DNA of 64,000 nt from Flavobacterium sp. CYK-55 (GCF_018413465.1 NZ_JAHCDK010000001.1:248001-312000); one strand, 5' to 3'. Shown: positions 37,751-47,203, counted from the stretch's first letter. The notes: generated from the sequence alone by a model not told the origin. Translations and numbers: made by a program.

Positions 37751-38425
37751 TTAATCTGAGATGCGGTATCCTACATTTCTAACGGTTTCAAACCACGGAA
37801 TCGGAGCGTGTTTGTCAAGCTTTTTGCGCAAGTTACGCACGTGTACATCAATAAAATTAGAATCAGAATTAACCTCGAGCACATCGCCCCAAATATGTTC
37901 AGTAATTTGCAACCGCGTCACCACTCGGTTTTTGTTGAGCACCAAATACTGAAAAATATCAAATTCTTTTTTGGTCAAATTAATCGGAACCGAATCATAG
38001 GTTACTTTGTAATCTTGCAGTTGCAAATGAAATCCGTGCAGGTTCAAATCATTCACTGCAAAACCGTGCATGCGGCGAATCACAGCAAACAATCTGGCCG
38101 AAAGTTCACTCAAGGCAAAAGGTTTGGTCAGATAATCATCGGCACCCAACTGAAGGCCGTCAATTCTGTCGTTGAGTTCACCGCGCGCCGAAATAACAAT
38201 TACCGCAATTTTATCGGCCTGTGCTCTGACTTTTTTGAGTATTTCAAATCCGTCGCCATCGGGCAATCCTAAATCAAGCAGCATTACATCATATGAATTC
38301 ACCGCCAATTCTTCATAAGCGGCACCACAACTTGAAACCCATTTGCAGACATAACCTGACTTAGATAAAAAGTCTGTGATTTCTTGCGCCAAATCGCGAT
38401 AATCTTCAACAATCAATACATTCAT
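37751..38425 (-). CDS. OmpR/PhoB-family response regulator
   Basis: This 224-residue protein starts MNVLIVEDYRD, the receiver domain's acidic pocket. The phospho-acceptor is Asp51 in VMLLDLGLPDGDG and the conserved Lys is in YLTKPFALSE. The C-terminal winged helix (about 125-222) has LTKKEFDIFQYLVLNKNRVV and SNFIDVHVRNLRKKLD. I chose the ATG at 38425; an in-frame ATG 25 codons upstream would include hydrophobic sequence and the preceding terminator. Winged-helix regulators of this type bind direct repeats with an 11-bp period, exactly what lies upstream of both small secreted genes next door. Confidence 0.94.
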   Translation of the reverse strand: MNVLIVEDYRDLAQEITDFLSKSGYVCKWVSSCGAAYEELAVNSYDVMLLDLGLPDGDGFEILKKVRAQADKIAVIVISARGELNDRIDGLQLGADDYLTKPFALSELSARLFAVIRRMHGFAVNDLNLHGFHLQLQDYKVTYDSVPINLTKKEFDIFQYLVLNKNRVVTRLQITEHIWGDVLEVNSDSNFIDVHVRNLRKKLDKHAPIPWFETVRNVGYRISD

Positions 38426-38456
38426 AAACAAAAAATGTTGGGTAAAGATATAGAAA

Positions 38457-38482
38457 AAGCCGGCTGAATTATAGGCCGGCTT
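38457..38482 (-). terminator. Terminator of the 63-residue gene
   Basis: AAGCCGGC pairs with GCCGGCTT (38457-38464 with 38475-38482), and the minus strand continues TTTTTC. It separates the 63-aa gene from the response regulator start at 38425. Confidence 0.88.
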
Positions 38483-38514
38483 AATAAGCTGAAAAATCAA
38501 TTGCTCTAACTCAA

Positions 38515-38706
38515 TTATTTTTTTGCTTTTTCTTCTGATTTGATCGGTTTAACAGCTGCTTGAACGGCTTTTTTAGCTTTTTTGTGACGACGCATTTCGT
38601 GCACTTTTACTTCTTTGGCCGCTGTGGGTTGTTTTTTAATGATGTTGGCGTTTGCGAATGAAAAACCACCGAGTAATACAGCTAATAAGAAAACTACTTT
38701 TTTCAT
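38515..38706 (-). CDS. Small secreted lysine-rich protein (63 aa)
   Basis: This protein has a signal peptide (MKKVVFLLAVLLGGFSFANA) and a mature region of about 43 residues with 13 Lys and 2 Arg, including RRHKKAKKAV and a final EEKAKK. It has no cysteines. It lies just upstream of the OmpR-type regulator, with its own terminator. Upstream are the same two AAATGAAG repeats as for the 59-residue gene. I infer regulation by the adjacent two-component system and an envelope role, for example binding anionic polymers or feeding back on the kinase; no family is recognised. Confidence 0.8.
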   Translation of the reverse strand: MKKVVFLLAVLLGGFSFANANIIKKQPTAAKEVKVHEMRRHKKAKKAVQAAVKPIKSEEKAKK

Positions 38707-38748
38707 GATTTCTAAGTTTTTGAATGAATATCCTTTTAATTTGTGAAG

Positions 38749-38784
38749 TAAAATTAGCCTCAGAAAAATGAAGTAAAAATGAAG
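38749..38784 (-). promoter_or_regulatory. Promoter and direct-repeat box of the 63-aa gene
   Basis: AAATGAAG occurs at 38766-38773 and 38777-38784, period 11 bp. Nine bases downstream on the minus strand is TAATTTTA (38756-38749), one base off the -7 consensus. The layout is nearly identical to that at 36355-36389. Confidence 0.75.
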
Positions 38785-38941
38785 AAAAGCCCTGCTATGA
38801 CAATATTTAACAGCGTATTGTGAAGCCTTACAAAAACCATCAAAAAAAAGCTGCTGTAACGCTAAAGTTCAAAATCAGCCGAATTTACAACTCATGAGTT
38901 CATGCTCAATTATTTTTTTTAGATTTAACCAAATTTACCTT

Positions 38942-40651
38942 ATGTTCCGAGCCTGTATTTTCAAGATTGTTGTTTTTAGCTTATGGCTAATCATGCCTGC
39001 ATACAGTCAACAAGAGCAAAACGGTTTTGACACACTTTTACAGAAAGCAAAATCCTACACAGAATCTGATAACGACAGTGCTTTTGTGTATCTCAAAAAA
39101 TCTAGAGAATATCTTGAAAATCATCAACTCAATTTACTCAACCAAGTAAAACTGCTCGAAGCCGAAGGCGATTATTACTCACTAGTTAAAAGCAATTACA
39201 ATCTGGCTACAGAGAAATATCTTGCGGGCATTAAACTCAGCGAAAAGCACCACCTCAACTACACCAATGTTTTGTATCATGCGCTGGGTGTACTCTTTCA
39301 CATCACCGATAATTACCAAAAGGCCAAACAGTATTACACCAAATCCATTTCGCTTTCTGCCCAACAAAAAGACACTTTTTTTCTATTGCGCAGCAGCATC
39401 AATTTGGCCTCGGTCTACTCCTCTTTAGGGAATTACAAAACCGCTGAAAAACTTTATCTGAACGCACTTAAATACCCAGCTCCTGCTAAAATTCGCAATA
39501 CGCTTTTGGCCAACTTGGGCAATATGAAAATTCGCGAAAAAAAATATTCAGAAGCCGTTCAAGTACTCAAACAAGTGGTTGCGGTATCCAACCCAGATGC
39601 CATTGATTTGTCATTTTTTTTAGATGCAAAAGTGCTTGCCCATGACTTTAGCGGATCAGATACCATCATGGCTAAAGCAGACAAAGTTTACCGTCAAACC
39701 CATGATTTGCGCGACAAGAGCATTCTTTTAAAATCATTGGGCAACTTAGCCAAAGGCATGAACAATCTTCAAAAAGCCATTGATTACAAAGACCAATACA
39801 TTGTGCTTTATGACAGCCTGAAAGCCCAACAACGCGACGAAGTAGTGTATGAAATGGAATCAAAATACCAAACCGAAAAAAAGCAGCAAGAACTTCTGCA
39901 AAAAGACAAAGAAAAAAGGCAATTGCTGTATTTGGTTTTCGGAGCCTTCGCAATTGTACTGTTATTGTCATATTTGGTTTGGGTCAACATTCGTCAGAAG
40001 AAAAACTTAGCCCGACAAAAGCAACTTTTAGAAACCGCGGTTGACGAGAAAAACATCTTGCTCAAAGAAACGCATCATCGCGTAAAAAACAGTTTTCAAA
40101 TCGTGTCGAGTTTGTTGTATTTGCAGTCTGAAAACATGAAAGATCAAGAAGCCGCTTTAGCAGTTAAAGAAGCCCAAAATCGCGTAAAATCAATGGTGTT
40201 GATTCATCAAAAACTCTACAGCAAAGACCAACTCATCGGGATTGACAGCCAAGAATATATTGAAGATTTGGTGCGCGACATCATCGACAATCAAACCGAT
40301 TCAATGGCGAATTTAGAAACCAAAATCAAGGTAGAATCGGCCATTTTTTCAATTGATACCATCACGCCTTTGGGTTTAATCATCAACGAACTCATTACCA
40401 ATTGCATCAAGCACGCTTTTACCAATGAGCCTCAAAATCCGCAGATTACGATTCGCTTTGAAAAACAATCTGAAATCTATATTCTTGAAATTGCCGACAA
40501 CGGAAAAGGCATAAACCATCCCATTTCGGAACATTCTTTTGGTTTGAAATTGATTAGTGCGCTCACCAAAAAGCTCAAGGCGAACTATACTTTTGAAAAT
40601 CAAAACGGCACACGGTTTTTGATGGAAATCCATAAATTTGAGCAAATGTAA
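38942..40651 (+). CDS. TPR-containing histidine kinase (HisKA_2 type)
   Basis: This roughly 569-residue protein starts with a signal peptide (to AYSQ), then tetratricopeptide repeats (about 30-300; for example GVLFHITDNYQKAKQYYTKS cut to motif). A transmembrane helix follows near residues 330-350. The HisKA_2 dimerisation domain has KETHHRVKNSFQIVSSLLYL (phospho-His near 378). The ATPase motifs are LIINELITNCIKHAF, ADNGKGI and SFGLKLISAL. A start 16 codons upstream is possible but spoils the signal peptide. It is six bases upstream of a LytTR response regulator, so they form a pair. The periplasmic TPR part is the sensor; its ligand is unknown. Confidence 0.92.
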   Translation: MFRACIFKIVVFSLWLIMPAYSQQEQNGFDTLLQKAKSYTESDNDSAFVYLKKSREYLENHQLNLLNQVKLLEAEGDYYSLVKSNYNLATEKYLAGIKLSEKHHLNYTNVLYHALGVLFHITDNYQKAKQYYTKSISLSAQQKDTFFLLRSSINLASVYSSLGNYKTAEKLYLNALKYPAPAKIRNTLLANLGNMKIREKKYSEAVQVLKQVVAVSNPDAIDLSFFLDAKVLAHDFSGSDTIMAKADKVYRQTHDLRDKSILLKSLGNLAKGMNNLQKAIDYKDQYIVLYDSLKAQQRDEVVYEMESKYQTEKKQQELLQKDKEKRQLLYLVFGAFAIVLLLSYLVWVNIRQKKNLARQKQLLETAVDEKNILLKETHHRVKNSFQIVSSLLYLQSENMKDQEAALAVKEAQNRVKSMVLIHQKLYSKDQLIGIDSQEYIEDLVRDIIDNQTDSMANLETKIKVESAIFSIDTITPLGLIINELITNCIKHAFTNEPQNPQITIRFEKQSEIYILEIADNGKGINHPISEHSFGLKLISALTKKLKANYTFENQNGTRFLMEIHKFEQM

Positions 40652-40657
40652 ACCGAC

Positions 40658-41371
40658 ATGGCTACCAAAATTTACATCGTTGAAGACGAACCGCTCATTG
40701 CCGAAACCATTCGCACTGCACTAGAAAAATCGGGTTATCAAATCATCGGCATGACCGACAACGCCAAAGAAGCGCTGTTTGATATTGAACAAACTGAGCC
40801 TGATTTGGTTTTGGTAGACATTACCTTAGACGGAAAAATGGACGGTATTGAAATGGTCGAGCACCTGCGCAAAAAAAACCATATTCCTTTTATTTACTTG
40901 ACATCACATTCAGACGATTTAACTTTAGAACGCGCCAAAAAAACCCAACCCGACGGATACATTGTCAAACCGTTCAATGAGAATACGCTCAAGACCAATA
41001 TTGAATTGGCGTTGTACAAAAATCAAATGCAACGACAATCGGTTTCGTCGAATGAAGAATTTGACTCGTTTTTTGTCAAAAACCGCGGAGAGCTGATTAA
41101 AATTTCACTAGACGATATTCTATTTCTCGAAGCTTTTGACAATTACTGCAATCTATACACTTACGACCAAAAACACCTCATCAGTCATACCTTAAAAAGC
41201 GTTGAAGAAAAACTTCCTGCGCAACGATTCATCCGGATTCATCGATCGTACATCATCAACATCACCAAAATAAAATCGCTGCACGACGGTTATGTTTTTA
41301 TTGAGAAGAACAAAATTCCGGTGAGCAATTCCAACCGAGACGAACTCATGAAACACATTAATTTACTCTAG
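40658..41371 (+). CDS. LytTR-family response regulator
   Basis: This 237-residue protein has a receiver domain (about 1-120: YIVEDEPLIAETIR, phospho-Asp in LVLVDITLDG, Lys in YIVKPFNE) and a C-terminal LytTR DNA-binding domain (about 135-235: ILFLEAFDNYCNLYT, RFIRIHRSYIINI, KIPVSNSNRDEL). It is the partner of the TPR kinase immediately upstream. The next genes downstream on the same strand encode a 66-residue protein and the giant fibre protein, which are plausible targets although no LytTR site was identified. Confidence 0.94.
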   Translation: MATKIYIVEDEPLIAETIRTALEKSGYQIIGMTDNAKEALFDIEQTEPDLVLVDITLDGKMDGIEMVEHLRKKNHIPFIYLTSHSDDLTLERAKKTQPDGYIVKPFNENTLKTNIELALYKNQMQRQSVSSNEEFDSFFVKNRGELIKISLDDILFLEAFDNYCNLYTYDQKHLISHTLKSVEEKLPAQRFIRIHRSYIINITKIKSLHDGYVFIEKNKIPVSNSNRDELMKHINLL

Positions 41372-41475
41372 TTTCGTTCGCACAAAAAATTATCACTTTC
41401 ACTTCGTTTTTTACTTCATTCACCAAATAACCCAAAGGTGAAGCCTCTGGTTGCGCTACTTTTAAAACAAAAAAC

Positions 41476-41676
41476 ATGTTTCAAAAGCTAACGCCGCACA
41501 AAATTGTTTTGCCTACTGAGCAAGAAGGCTGGTTTTTACTGACCATTACCACTCAAGATTCCAAGACGGTTTTTACCGATTCAATTTATTCACAAAATCA
41601 AGAAATCGTCCTGCGTGGATTCTCAGAAAAACAATACCGTTTTTCACTGGTTCCTATTATAAATAACCCTCAATAA
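41476..41676 (+). CDS. Small protein preceding the giant fibre gene
   Basis: This 66-residue protein of unknown function has no signal peptide. It reads as beta-strand rich (GWFLLTITTQDSKTVFTDSI, cut; EIVLRGFSEKQYRFSLVPI). It ends 13 bases before the start of the 1837-residue fibre gene, so the two are likely cotranscribed. It could be a small partner or chaperone of the fibre, but that is inference from position only. Confidence 0.6.
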   Translation: MFQKLTPHKIVLPTEQEGWFLLTITTQDSKTVFTDSIYSQNQEIVLRGFSEKQYRFSLVPIINNPQ

Positions 41677-41689
41677 TCTGCTCTGAGCC

Positions 41690-44600
41690 ATGAAGAAACT
41701 CTTTTTACTTATTTCAATCATCAGTTTATCAATTCAAGCGCAAGTTGGGGTCAATACCACCAATCCTGACCCATCATCAATGCTCGATATATCCTCAACC
41801 GATAAAGGTGTGTTGGTTCCGAGAATCAGTTTGGTCAACGTGGCCACCACAACTTTAGACGGCACCAATACCGCCGCTACAGGTTTGCTTATTTGGAACA
41901 CGAATGCTTCTACAGTTGGCGGAACCGGTGTGGGTTTTTATTATTTTGACGGAACAACTTGGGTTGCTGTAAAATCCGGAAATGGTGGCACGCTCGATCA
42001 AGCCTATGATTTTGGAGGTGCTGGATTAGGAAAAACCATCACAGCTGATGCAGGTGCTGTTACCATCAACGGTACAGACGGTATAGTTGCTACAGGAACT
42101 TTCGGTAGTGGAACTGTAGCTCCCAGTGGTGCAGGAACCAAAATGTTCTTTAACCCAAGAAAGGCGGCGTTTAGAGCCGGAAATATCAACGGAACACAAT
42201 GGGACGATGCCTCAATCGGTAATTATTCAACCGCTTTTGGAACGCATACTACTGCAAGTGGCTCAAATTCTTTTGCAGCTGGAGGTTCTAACACTGCTTC
42301 AGGATCAACAAGTGCAGCGTTTGGAAATATAAGCTCTGCCACTAATGATGCAGCGTTTGTAGGTGGTTTATTCAACACCGCCAGCGGCGTGGCTTCTACA
42401 GCTTTTGGTTATAGTTCTGTAGCTAGTGGTATCGCATCGACAGCTTTGGGAAACAACAATTATGCACGAAGCTTTGCTGAAACTGTCATTGGCATTGGAG
42501 CTACAGATTATACACCATTAAATACCGTAAATGCTTTTCCATTAGGAGCCACAGATAGATTATTTGTTATTGGAAATGCCATTGATACAAATATGAGTAA
42601 TGACATTCAAACTTCTGAAAGAAGCAACGCGTTGGTCATTTTAAAAAATGGAGAAACAGGCTTAGGAGCAAATCCTACTTCAGGGAACCGTTTGACCGTT
42701 GGAGGAAAAACTGCTACCACCAATTTTCAAATGACCAATGGTGCAACTGCAAATTACATCATGCAAAGTGATGCTTCTGGAAATGCTAGTTGGGTGAATC
42801 CATCAACCATAAATGGAAGCGATCACGATTTTTATGAAGTTGGCGGAACAACAGCACCCAATGCCATCAATGATCATAAATATACCGAAGGAAGCTTAGC
42901 TATAGGCAGCAATACAGCAGCAACCGGTGTTTTGGATGTAGATAATGCAACCAAAGCCACGAGTGTTGACATCAACAATACCTTTGCGACCAATCCAATT
43001 GGGTTAAATGTGGATATAACCTCAGCCAATTCAGCCAAAACGGGAATTAAAACCACTTTCAACGGAGCGTCGACTACCGGAAACAATACATTCATTTCCA
43101 ACATTGACAATACCACCGGGAATAATAACCGCAATGGAATTTTACAGGAATTCAACGGAACCAGCTCGTCCATAGCTACCACGATTCGAGGGGTAAAAAA
43201 CGATTTTAAAAGTACGGCAAACTATTATGCTGTTATCTACGGATTTGAAAACAGCTTTGCCGACAATACCAATTCGTTCAAATACGGATTGACCAATAAT
43301 TTTTTGAACGGAGGTTCAAGCCAATCAACAGGCGTGTTGAATAATTTTAACGGAACAAGTACCGGAACAGCACACGGAATTTACAACGCATCCAGTAATT
43401 ATAATGGTCAACTGAACGGTGTTTACAACATTTTCTCAGGAACCGGCGATAATGACCATTATGGAATGTACAATTTTTTGGACGGAACCGGAACCGGTAA
43501 TAAATATGGTGTTTACAACTATTTTCCAACTACCGGCGGCGGAACCCATTATGGATTGTATTCAAATGTATTAAAAGCCGGAAGCTATGCTGGTTATTTT
43601 TTAGGAAATGTGTCTATTGGAACCACAACTGCCAACAATTACATTCTACCAGCATCACGCGGAACCAACGGACAAACCATGCAAACGGATGCTGCCGGCA
43701 ATGTGTCGTGGGTAACTCCTGCATCAACAACCGATCACGATTGGTATGAAATAGGTGGAACAACTCCACCAAATGCCATTACTGATGCAATTTACCACAA
43801 TGGTGATATAGCTATTGGTAAAAATACCGCCAACTATTTATTAGATATTTTTGAGAATGATAATACTAGATCTTCCGCTGCGTTTATTAGTAAATCAGAC
43901 AACTCGGCAGCACAAACAGCAGGCCTGACAGTAGTTAAAACAACTGATGGAATGGGTGTAGGAAGTAATATTAAAAACAGCATTTCTTCGACCAGCACAA
44001 CAACCGAAACCCAAGGAATCCAAAATTATTTCTCAGGTACCGCAAATCATATAAATACTGGTATAAATAATATTTTTAATATTAGATCAAACTATCAATA
44101 TGGAATTCAAAACGAATTTAATGACGTTGCTGATTCTCAATATGGAATGTACAATCGCTTTGGAGATGTCGGTAGTGCCCCTAGAAGCATTGGAATTCAA
44201 AATTTATGGGCTGCCACAAATACGGTTAACGCAAGTTGTAGAGGCCTATTTAACTCAATTGAGTCTGGCGGAACTGGTGAACGTTACGGTGTGTATAATT
44301 CCATTTCTGGTTCTGGTTCAGGAAACAAGTTCGGGGTATACAATTTAATAAATTCAACAGCTGGGGGTACTCATTATGGAATTTACTCTGTAGCCTTAAA
44401 AACCGGAAGCTATGCTGGTTATTTCATTGGAAACGTTTCCATCGGAACCACAGCTTCAAACAATTACATCTTACCAGCTTCTCGCGGAACCAATGGGCAA
44501 ATCATGCAAACCGACGGCAGCGGCAATGTGTCTTGGGTAAATCCTACAGTTGATACAGATACCGATGATCAAGCTCCCGATGTATTCAGTTTGACCGGAA

Positions 44601-47203
44601 CCACTTTGAATCTTTCCCTGCAAAACGATGGTGTAGCCACACAAACTGTCGATTTGTCTTCGCTAAAAGACAATGATTGGTTTGAAGTGGGCGGTACTAC
44701 ACAACCCGACGCCATCACCGATAACAAATACACTTTTGGCGATATATCCATCGGAAAATCAACCGCTGCTACTGCTAAATTAGATGTTGAATCAGTTACA
44801 AAAACCACAACTTTATCATTAACCAACAGCAACACTACTGCCGGTACCAAATGGGGATTACTCAACAACTTGACTCTTGACACAACCAACACCAATTCAG
44901 CCGGTATTGCCAATAGCGTTTCCGGAAATGCCAACTTCAAGTATGGAATGACCAATACTTTAAGCGGTGCAACTACAGGGGCAAATTTTGAATATGGCCT
45001 TGTCAACAATCATAACTCTACTGGAAATGTGAGTGGTTTTGGGGTATACAATAGTTTTAGTCCTACCGCAACCAATACCGGAAATTACACAGGATTATAC
45101 AATGAAGATACCAACGCCAATCACACGGGAAGTTTTACCGGACTAAACAACGTAGCTTCTAATACTGCTGCAGGTGCAATGGTTGGTGTATCCAATACCC
45201 TTTCCGGTACCGGAACAGGAATTCGTACTGGTGTTAACAACAACATCTCGGGCGGACTAGTTGGTAACAGCTATGGTGTAAACACCACCATTACTTCGAC
45301 TGGAGGAACCAAATATGGTGTATATTCTAATTTGTCTGCTTCGGGTCTTAAATATGGTATTTATAACGATATGGTATCGACTGTCGGTGGTGGAGGCGCC
45401 TTTGCTTATGGTGTTTATAATAAAATAAATAACACCGGAGGAACTATAGGTATGCATTACGGGGTATACAACGAAATGTTGGCTTTTGACAACCAATACG
45501 GTACCTACACCACCATGCCCAACGGAAGCGGCTATGCGCAATATGGAAATTATGTAACCATTGCCGGCGCGGGTGTGGGCAATCGTTATGGTTATTATTC
45601 TACCATAAGCCCTTTTGCTGGAGGAACACATTATGGGGTTTATTCAGAAGCCACTAAAGCTGGGAGTTATGCGGGTTATTTCTTAGGAAATGTTTCCATC
45701 GGAACTTCAACCGGAAATGAGTATATACTTCCTGACTCTCGAGGAACCAACGGACAAATCATGCGAACCGATGGCGCTGGAAATGTGTCATGGGCAAACC
45801 CAACTGTAGACACGGATACGGATAATCAAATCATTGATATTTTATCACTCACTGGTGATACCTTAAATATATCCTTGCAAGACGATGGTGTACCCGCTCA
45901 AACCCTAAATTTAAGTGCGATAGACAATCAAGCAACCGATGTTTTCAGCTTGACCGGAACCACTTTAAATCTTTCACTACAAAACGACGGAGTGGACACG
46001 CAAACCGTAGACTTATCTTCGTTAGATACCGATACAGATAATCAAACTATAGACGTTTTATCGCTAACCGGCGATACTCTAAACATTTCACTACAAGACG
46101 ATGCCGTCGCTACCCAAACCTTAAATTTAGGCGCTATCGATAACCAAGGTACTGACGTATTTAGCTTAACAGGAAACACCTTAAATCTATCGCTTCAAAA
46201 TGATGGCGTGGCTACCCAAACCGTTGATTTATCTTCATTAGCTAACGACTGGAAATTGACGGGTAATGCCGGAACAGTTTCAGGCACCAATTTCATCGGA
46301 ACAACCGATGCGCAAGACTTGGATTTTCGCGTGAACAATACCGTAAAAATTCGCCTTACCCAACAAGGACAATTATCCTTTGTGAATTCAGGAGGCTCTG
46401 TTTTTGTCGGAATCAATGCAGGCGATACTGACGATTTAACCAGCAACCAAAATACGTTTGTAGGCGCTACCAGCGGACAGTTTACTTCAACTGGGAATTT
46501 AAACACCGCCATTGGTCATGCCTCATTAAATGCAAATCTTACTGGAATTGGAAACTCTGGTTTAGGGAAAAGTTCGCTGCTTACCAACACCACCGGAAGC
46601 AACAATACTGGTTTAGGTCGTTTGGCTGATGTAGCCACTTCTGGATTGAGTAATGCAACTGCTGTTGGATTTAACGCTACCGTTTCGGTTTCCGACAAAG
46701 TGCGTTTGGGCAGCGCAACAGTGACCGTTGTTGAAGGTCAAGTTCCGTATACCAACCCATCAGATGCGCGATTCAAATTCAATGTAAAAGAAAACGTTCC
46801 TGGGTTGGATTTTATCAAAAAATTAAAACCCGTTACCTACAATTTTGATACGAAGAAATTCGACGAACATTTGAATAAAAATCGTAACAAAAGTGAAGTT
46901 GCCGACGAAGATTTTTCTATATCAACCGCTATTGTTCGCACTGGATTTCTGGCACAAGATGTTGAGAAAATCTGTACTGATTTAGGCTATAATTTTGATG
47001 GTCTGCACATTCCCGACGCCAACAATCCAACCGACAATTACGGCATTGCTTACAGCCAATTCATCATGCCGATGGTCAAAGCCGTTCAAGAACAACAAGT
47101 TATCATCGAAAATCAAAAAGCCGAATTAGAACAGCTTAAATCACAACTTGACCAACTCAAATCACTCGAGCAAAGATTAGAAGCTTTAGAAAAAAGTCGA
47201 TAA
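41690..47203 (+). CDS. Giant modular fibre/adhesin-like protein with C-terminal S74 chaperone domain
   Basis: This 1837-residue protein has a signal peptide (to about SIQAQ). The start QVGVNTTNPDPSSMLDISS is common in flavobacterial fibre proteins. Residues about 165-270 are YadA-head-like repeats (STAFGTHTTASGSNSFAAG). Three large modules start at residues 378, 682 and 994 (DHDFYEVGG, DHDWYEIGG, DNDWFEVGG). Each is filled with short YGVYN-type repeats and ends in SYAGYFLGNVSIGT. Five 36-residue SLTGDTLNISLQDDG repeats, a second head-like block (about 1575-1680) and an S74 intramolecular chaperone follow. The predicted self-cleavage Ser is Ser1691 in NPSDARFKF, and a coiled coil closes the protein. 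A trimeric surface fibre is likely. No T9SS tail is seen. Confidence 0.85.
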   Translation: MKKLFLLISIISLSIQAQVGVNTTNPDPSSMLDISSTDKGVLVPRISLVNVATTTLDGTNTAATGLLIWNTNASTVGGTGVGFYYFDGTTWVAVKSGNGGTLDQAYDFGGAGLGKTITADAGAVTINGTDGIVATGTFGSGTVAPSGAGTKMFFNPRKAAFRAGNINGTQWDDASIGNYSTAFGTHTTASGSNSFAAGGSNTASGSTSAAFGNISSATNDAAFVGGLFNTASGVASTAFGYSSVASGIASTALGNNNYARSFAETVIGIGATDYTPLNTVNAFPLGATDRLFVIGNAIDTNMSNDIQTSERSNALVILKNGETGLGANPTSGNRLTVGGKTATTNFQMTNGATANYIMQSDASGNASWVNPSTINGSDHDFYEVGGTTAPNAINDHKYTEGSLAIGSNTAATGVLDVDNATKATSVDINNTFATNPIGLNVDITSANSAKTGIKTTFNGASTTGNNTFISNIDNTTGNNNRNGILQEFNGTSSSIATTIRGVKNDFKSTANYYAVIYGFENSFADNTNSFKYGLTNNFLNGGSSQSTGVLNNFNGTSTGTAHGIYNASSNYNGQLNGVYNIFSGTGDNDHYGMYNFLDGTGTGNKYGVYNYFPTTGGGTHYGLYSNVLKAGSYAGYFLGNVSIGTTTANNYILPASRGTNGQTMQTDAAGNVSWVTPASTTDHDWYEIGGTTPPNAITDAIYHNGDIAIGKNTANYLLDIFENDNTRSSAAFISKSDNSAAQTAGLTVVKTTDGMGVGSNIKNSISSTSTTTETQGIQNYFSGTANHINTGINNIFNIRSNYQYGIQNEFNDVADSQYGMYNRFGDVGSAPRSIGIQNLWAATNTVNASCRGLFNSIESGGTGERYGVYNSISGSGSGNKFGVYNLINSTAGGTHYGIYSVALKTGSYAGYFIGNVSIGTTASNNYILPASRGTNGQIMQTDGSGNVSWVNPTVDTDTDDQAPDVFSLTGTTLNLSLQNDGVATQTVDLSSLKDNDWFEVGGTTQPDAITDNKYTFGDISIGKSTAATAKLDVESVTKTTTLSLTNSNTTAGTKWGLLNNLTLDTTNTNSAGIANSVSGNANFKYGMTNTLSGATTGANFEYGLVNNHNSTGNVSGFGVYNSFSPTATNTGNYTGLYNEDTNANHTGSFTGLNNVASNTAAGAMVGVSNTLSGTGTGIRTGVNNNISGGLVGNSYGVNTTITSTGGTKYGVYSNLSASGLKYGIYNDMVSTVGGGGAFAYGVYNKINNTGGTIGMHYGVYNEMLAFDNQYGTYTTMPNGSGYAQYGNYVTIAGAGVGNRYGYYSTISPFAGGTHYGVYSEATKAGSYAGYFLGNVSIGTSTGNEYILPDSRGTNGQIMRTDGAGNVSWANPTVDTDTDNQIIDILSLTGDTLNISLQDDGVPAQTLNLSAIDNQATDVFSLTGTTLNLSLQNDGVDTQTVDLSSLDTDTDNQTIDVLSLTGDTLNISLQDDAVATQTLNLGAIDNQGTDVFSLTGNTLNLSLQNDGVATQTVDLSSLANDWKLTGNAGTVSGTNFIGTTDAQDLDFRVNNTVKIRLTQQGQLSFVNSGGSVFVGINAGDTDDLTSNQNTFVGATSGQFTSTGNLNTAIGHASLNANLTGIGNSGLGKSSLLTNTTGSNNTGLGRLADVATSGLSNATAVGFNATVSVSDKVRLGSATVTVVEGQVPYTNPSDARFKFNVKENVPGLDFIKKLKPVTYNFDTKKFDEHLNKNRNKSEVADEDFSISTAIVRTGFLAQDVEKICTDLGYNFDGLHIPDANNPTDNYGIAYSQFIMPMVKAVQEQQVIIENQKAELEQLKSQLDQLKSLEQRLEALEKSR
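42821..45808 (+). repeat. Three large coding repeats inside the fibre gene
   Basis: Units begin at 42821, 43733 and 44669. The first two are 912 and 936 bases long; the third runs to about 45808 and is longer because it has extra YGVYN-type sub-repeats. Each opens with a D-x-D-x-(F/Y)-E-x-GG block and closes with a near-identical segment encoding ILPxSRGTNGQ and GNVSW. The copies have diverged in synonymous sites but keep frame. Confidence 0.8.
45809..46245 (+). repeat. Four tandem 36-residue coding repeats
   Basis: Residues 1374 to about 1519 hold four copies of a unit of the type DNQ-xxD-x-x-SLTG-x-TLN-(I/L)-SLQ-x-D. Two alternating sub-types (DILSLTGDTLNIS and DVFSLTGTTLNLS) are visible. 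A fifth copy lies at the boundary of large modules 2 and 3 (about 44551-44668). Confidence 0.8.

Noticed and set aside
44569..45631. Long open frames on the minus strand inside the fibre gene
   Set aside because: They mirror the repetitive codon use of the coding strand, contain no family motif and lack starts or promoters; they are shadows of the tandem repeats.
42821..46245. Regularly spaced repeats that could suggest a CRISPR array
   Set aside because: Units are 100 to 900 bases, stay in frame and encode protein modules; no 20-40 base repeat/spacer pattern and no cas gene is present.
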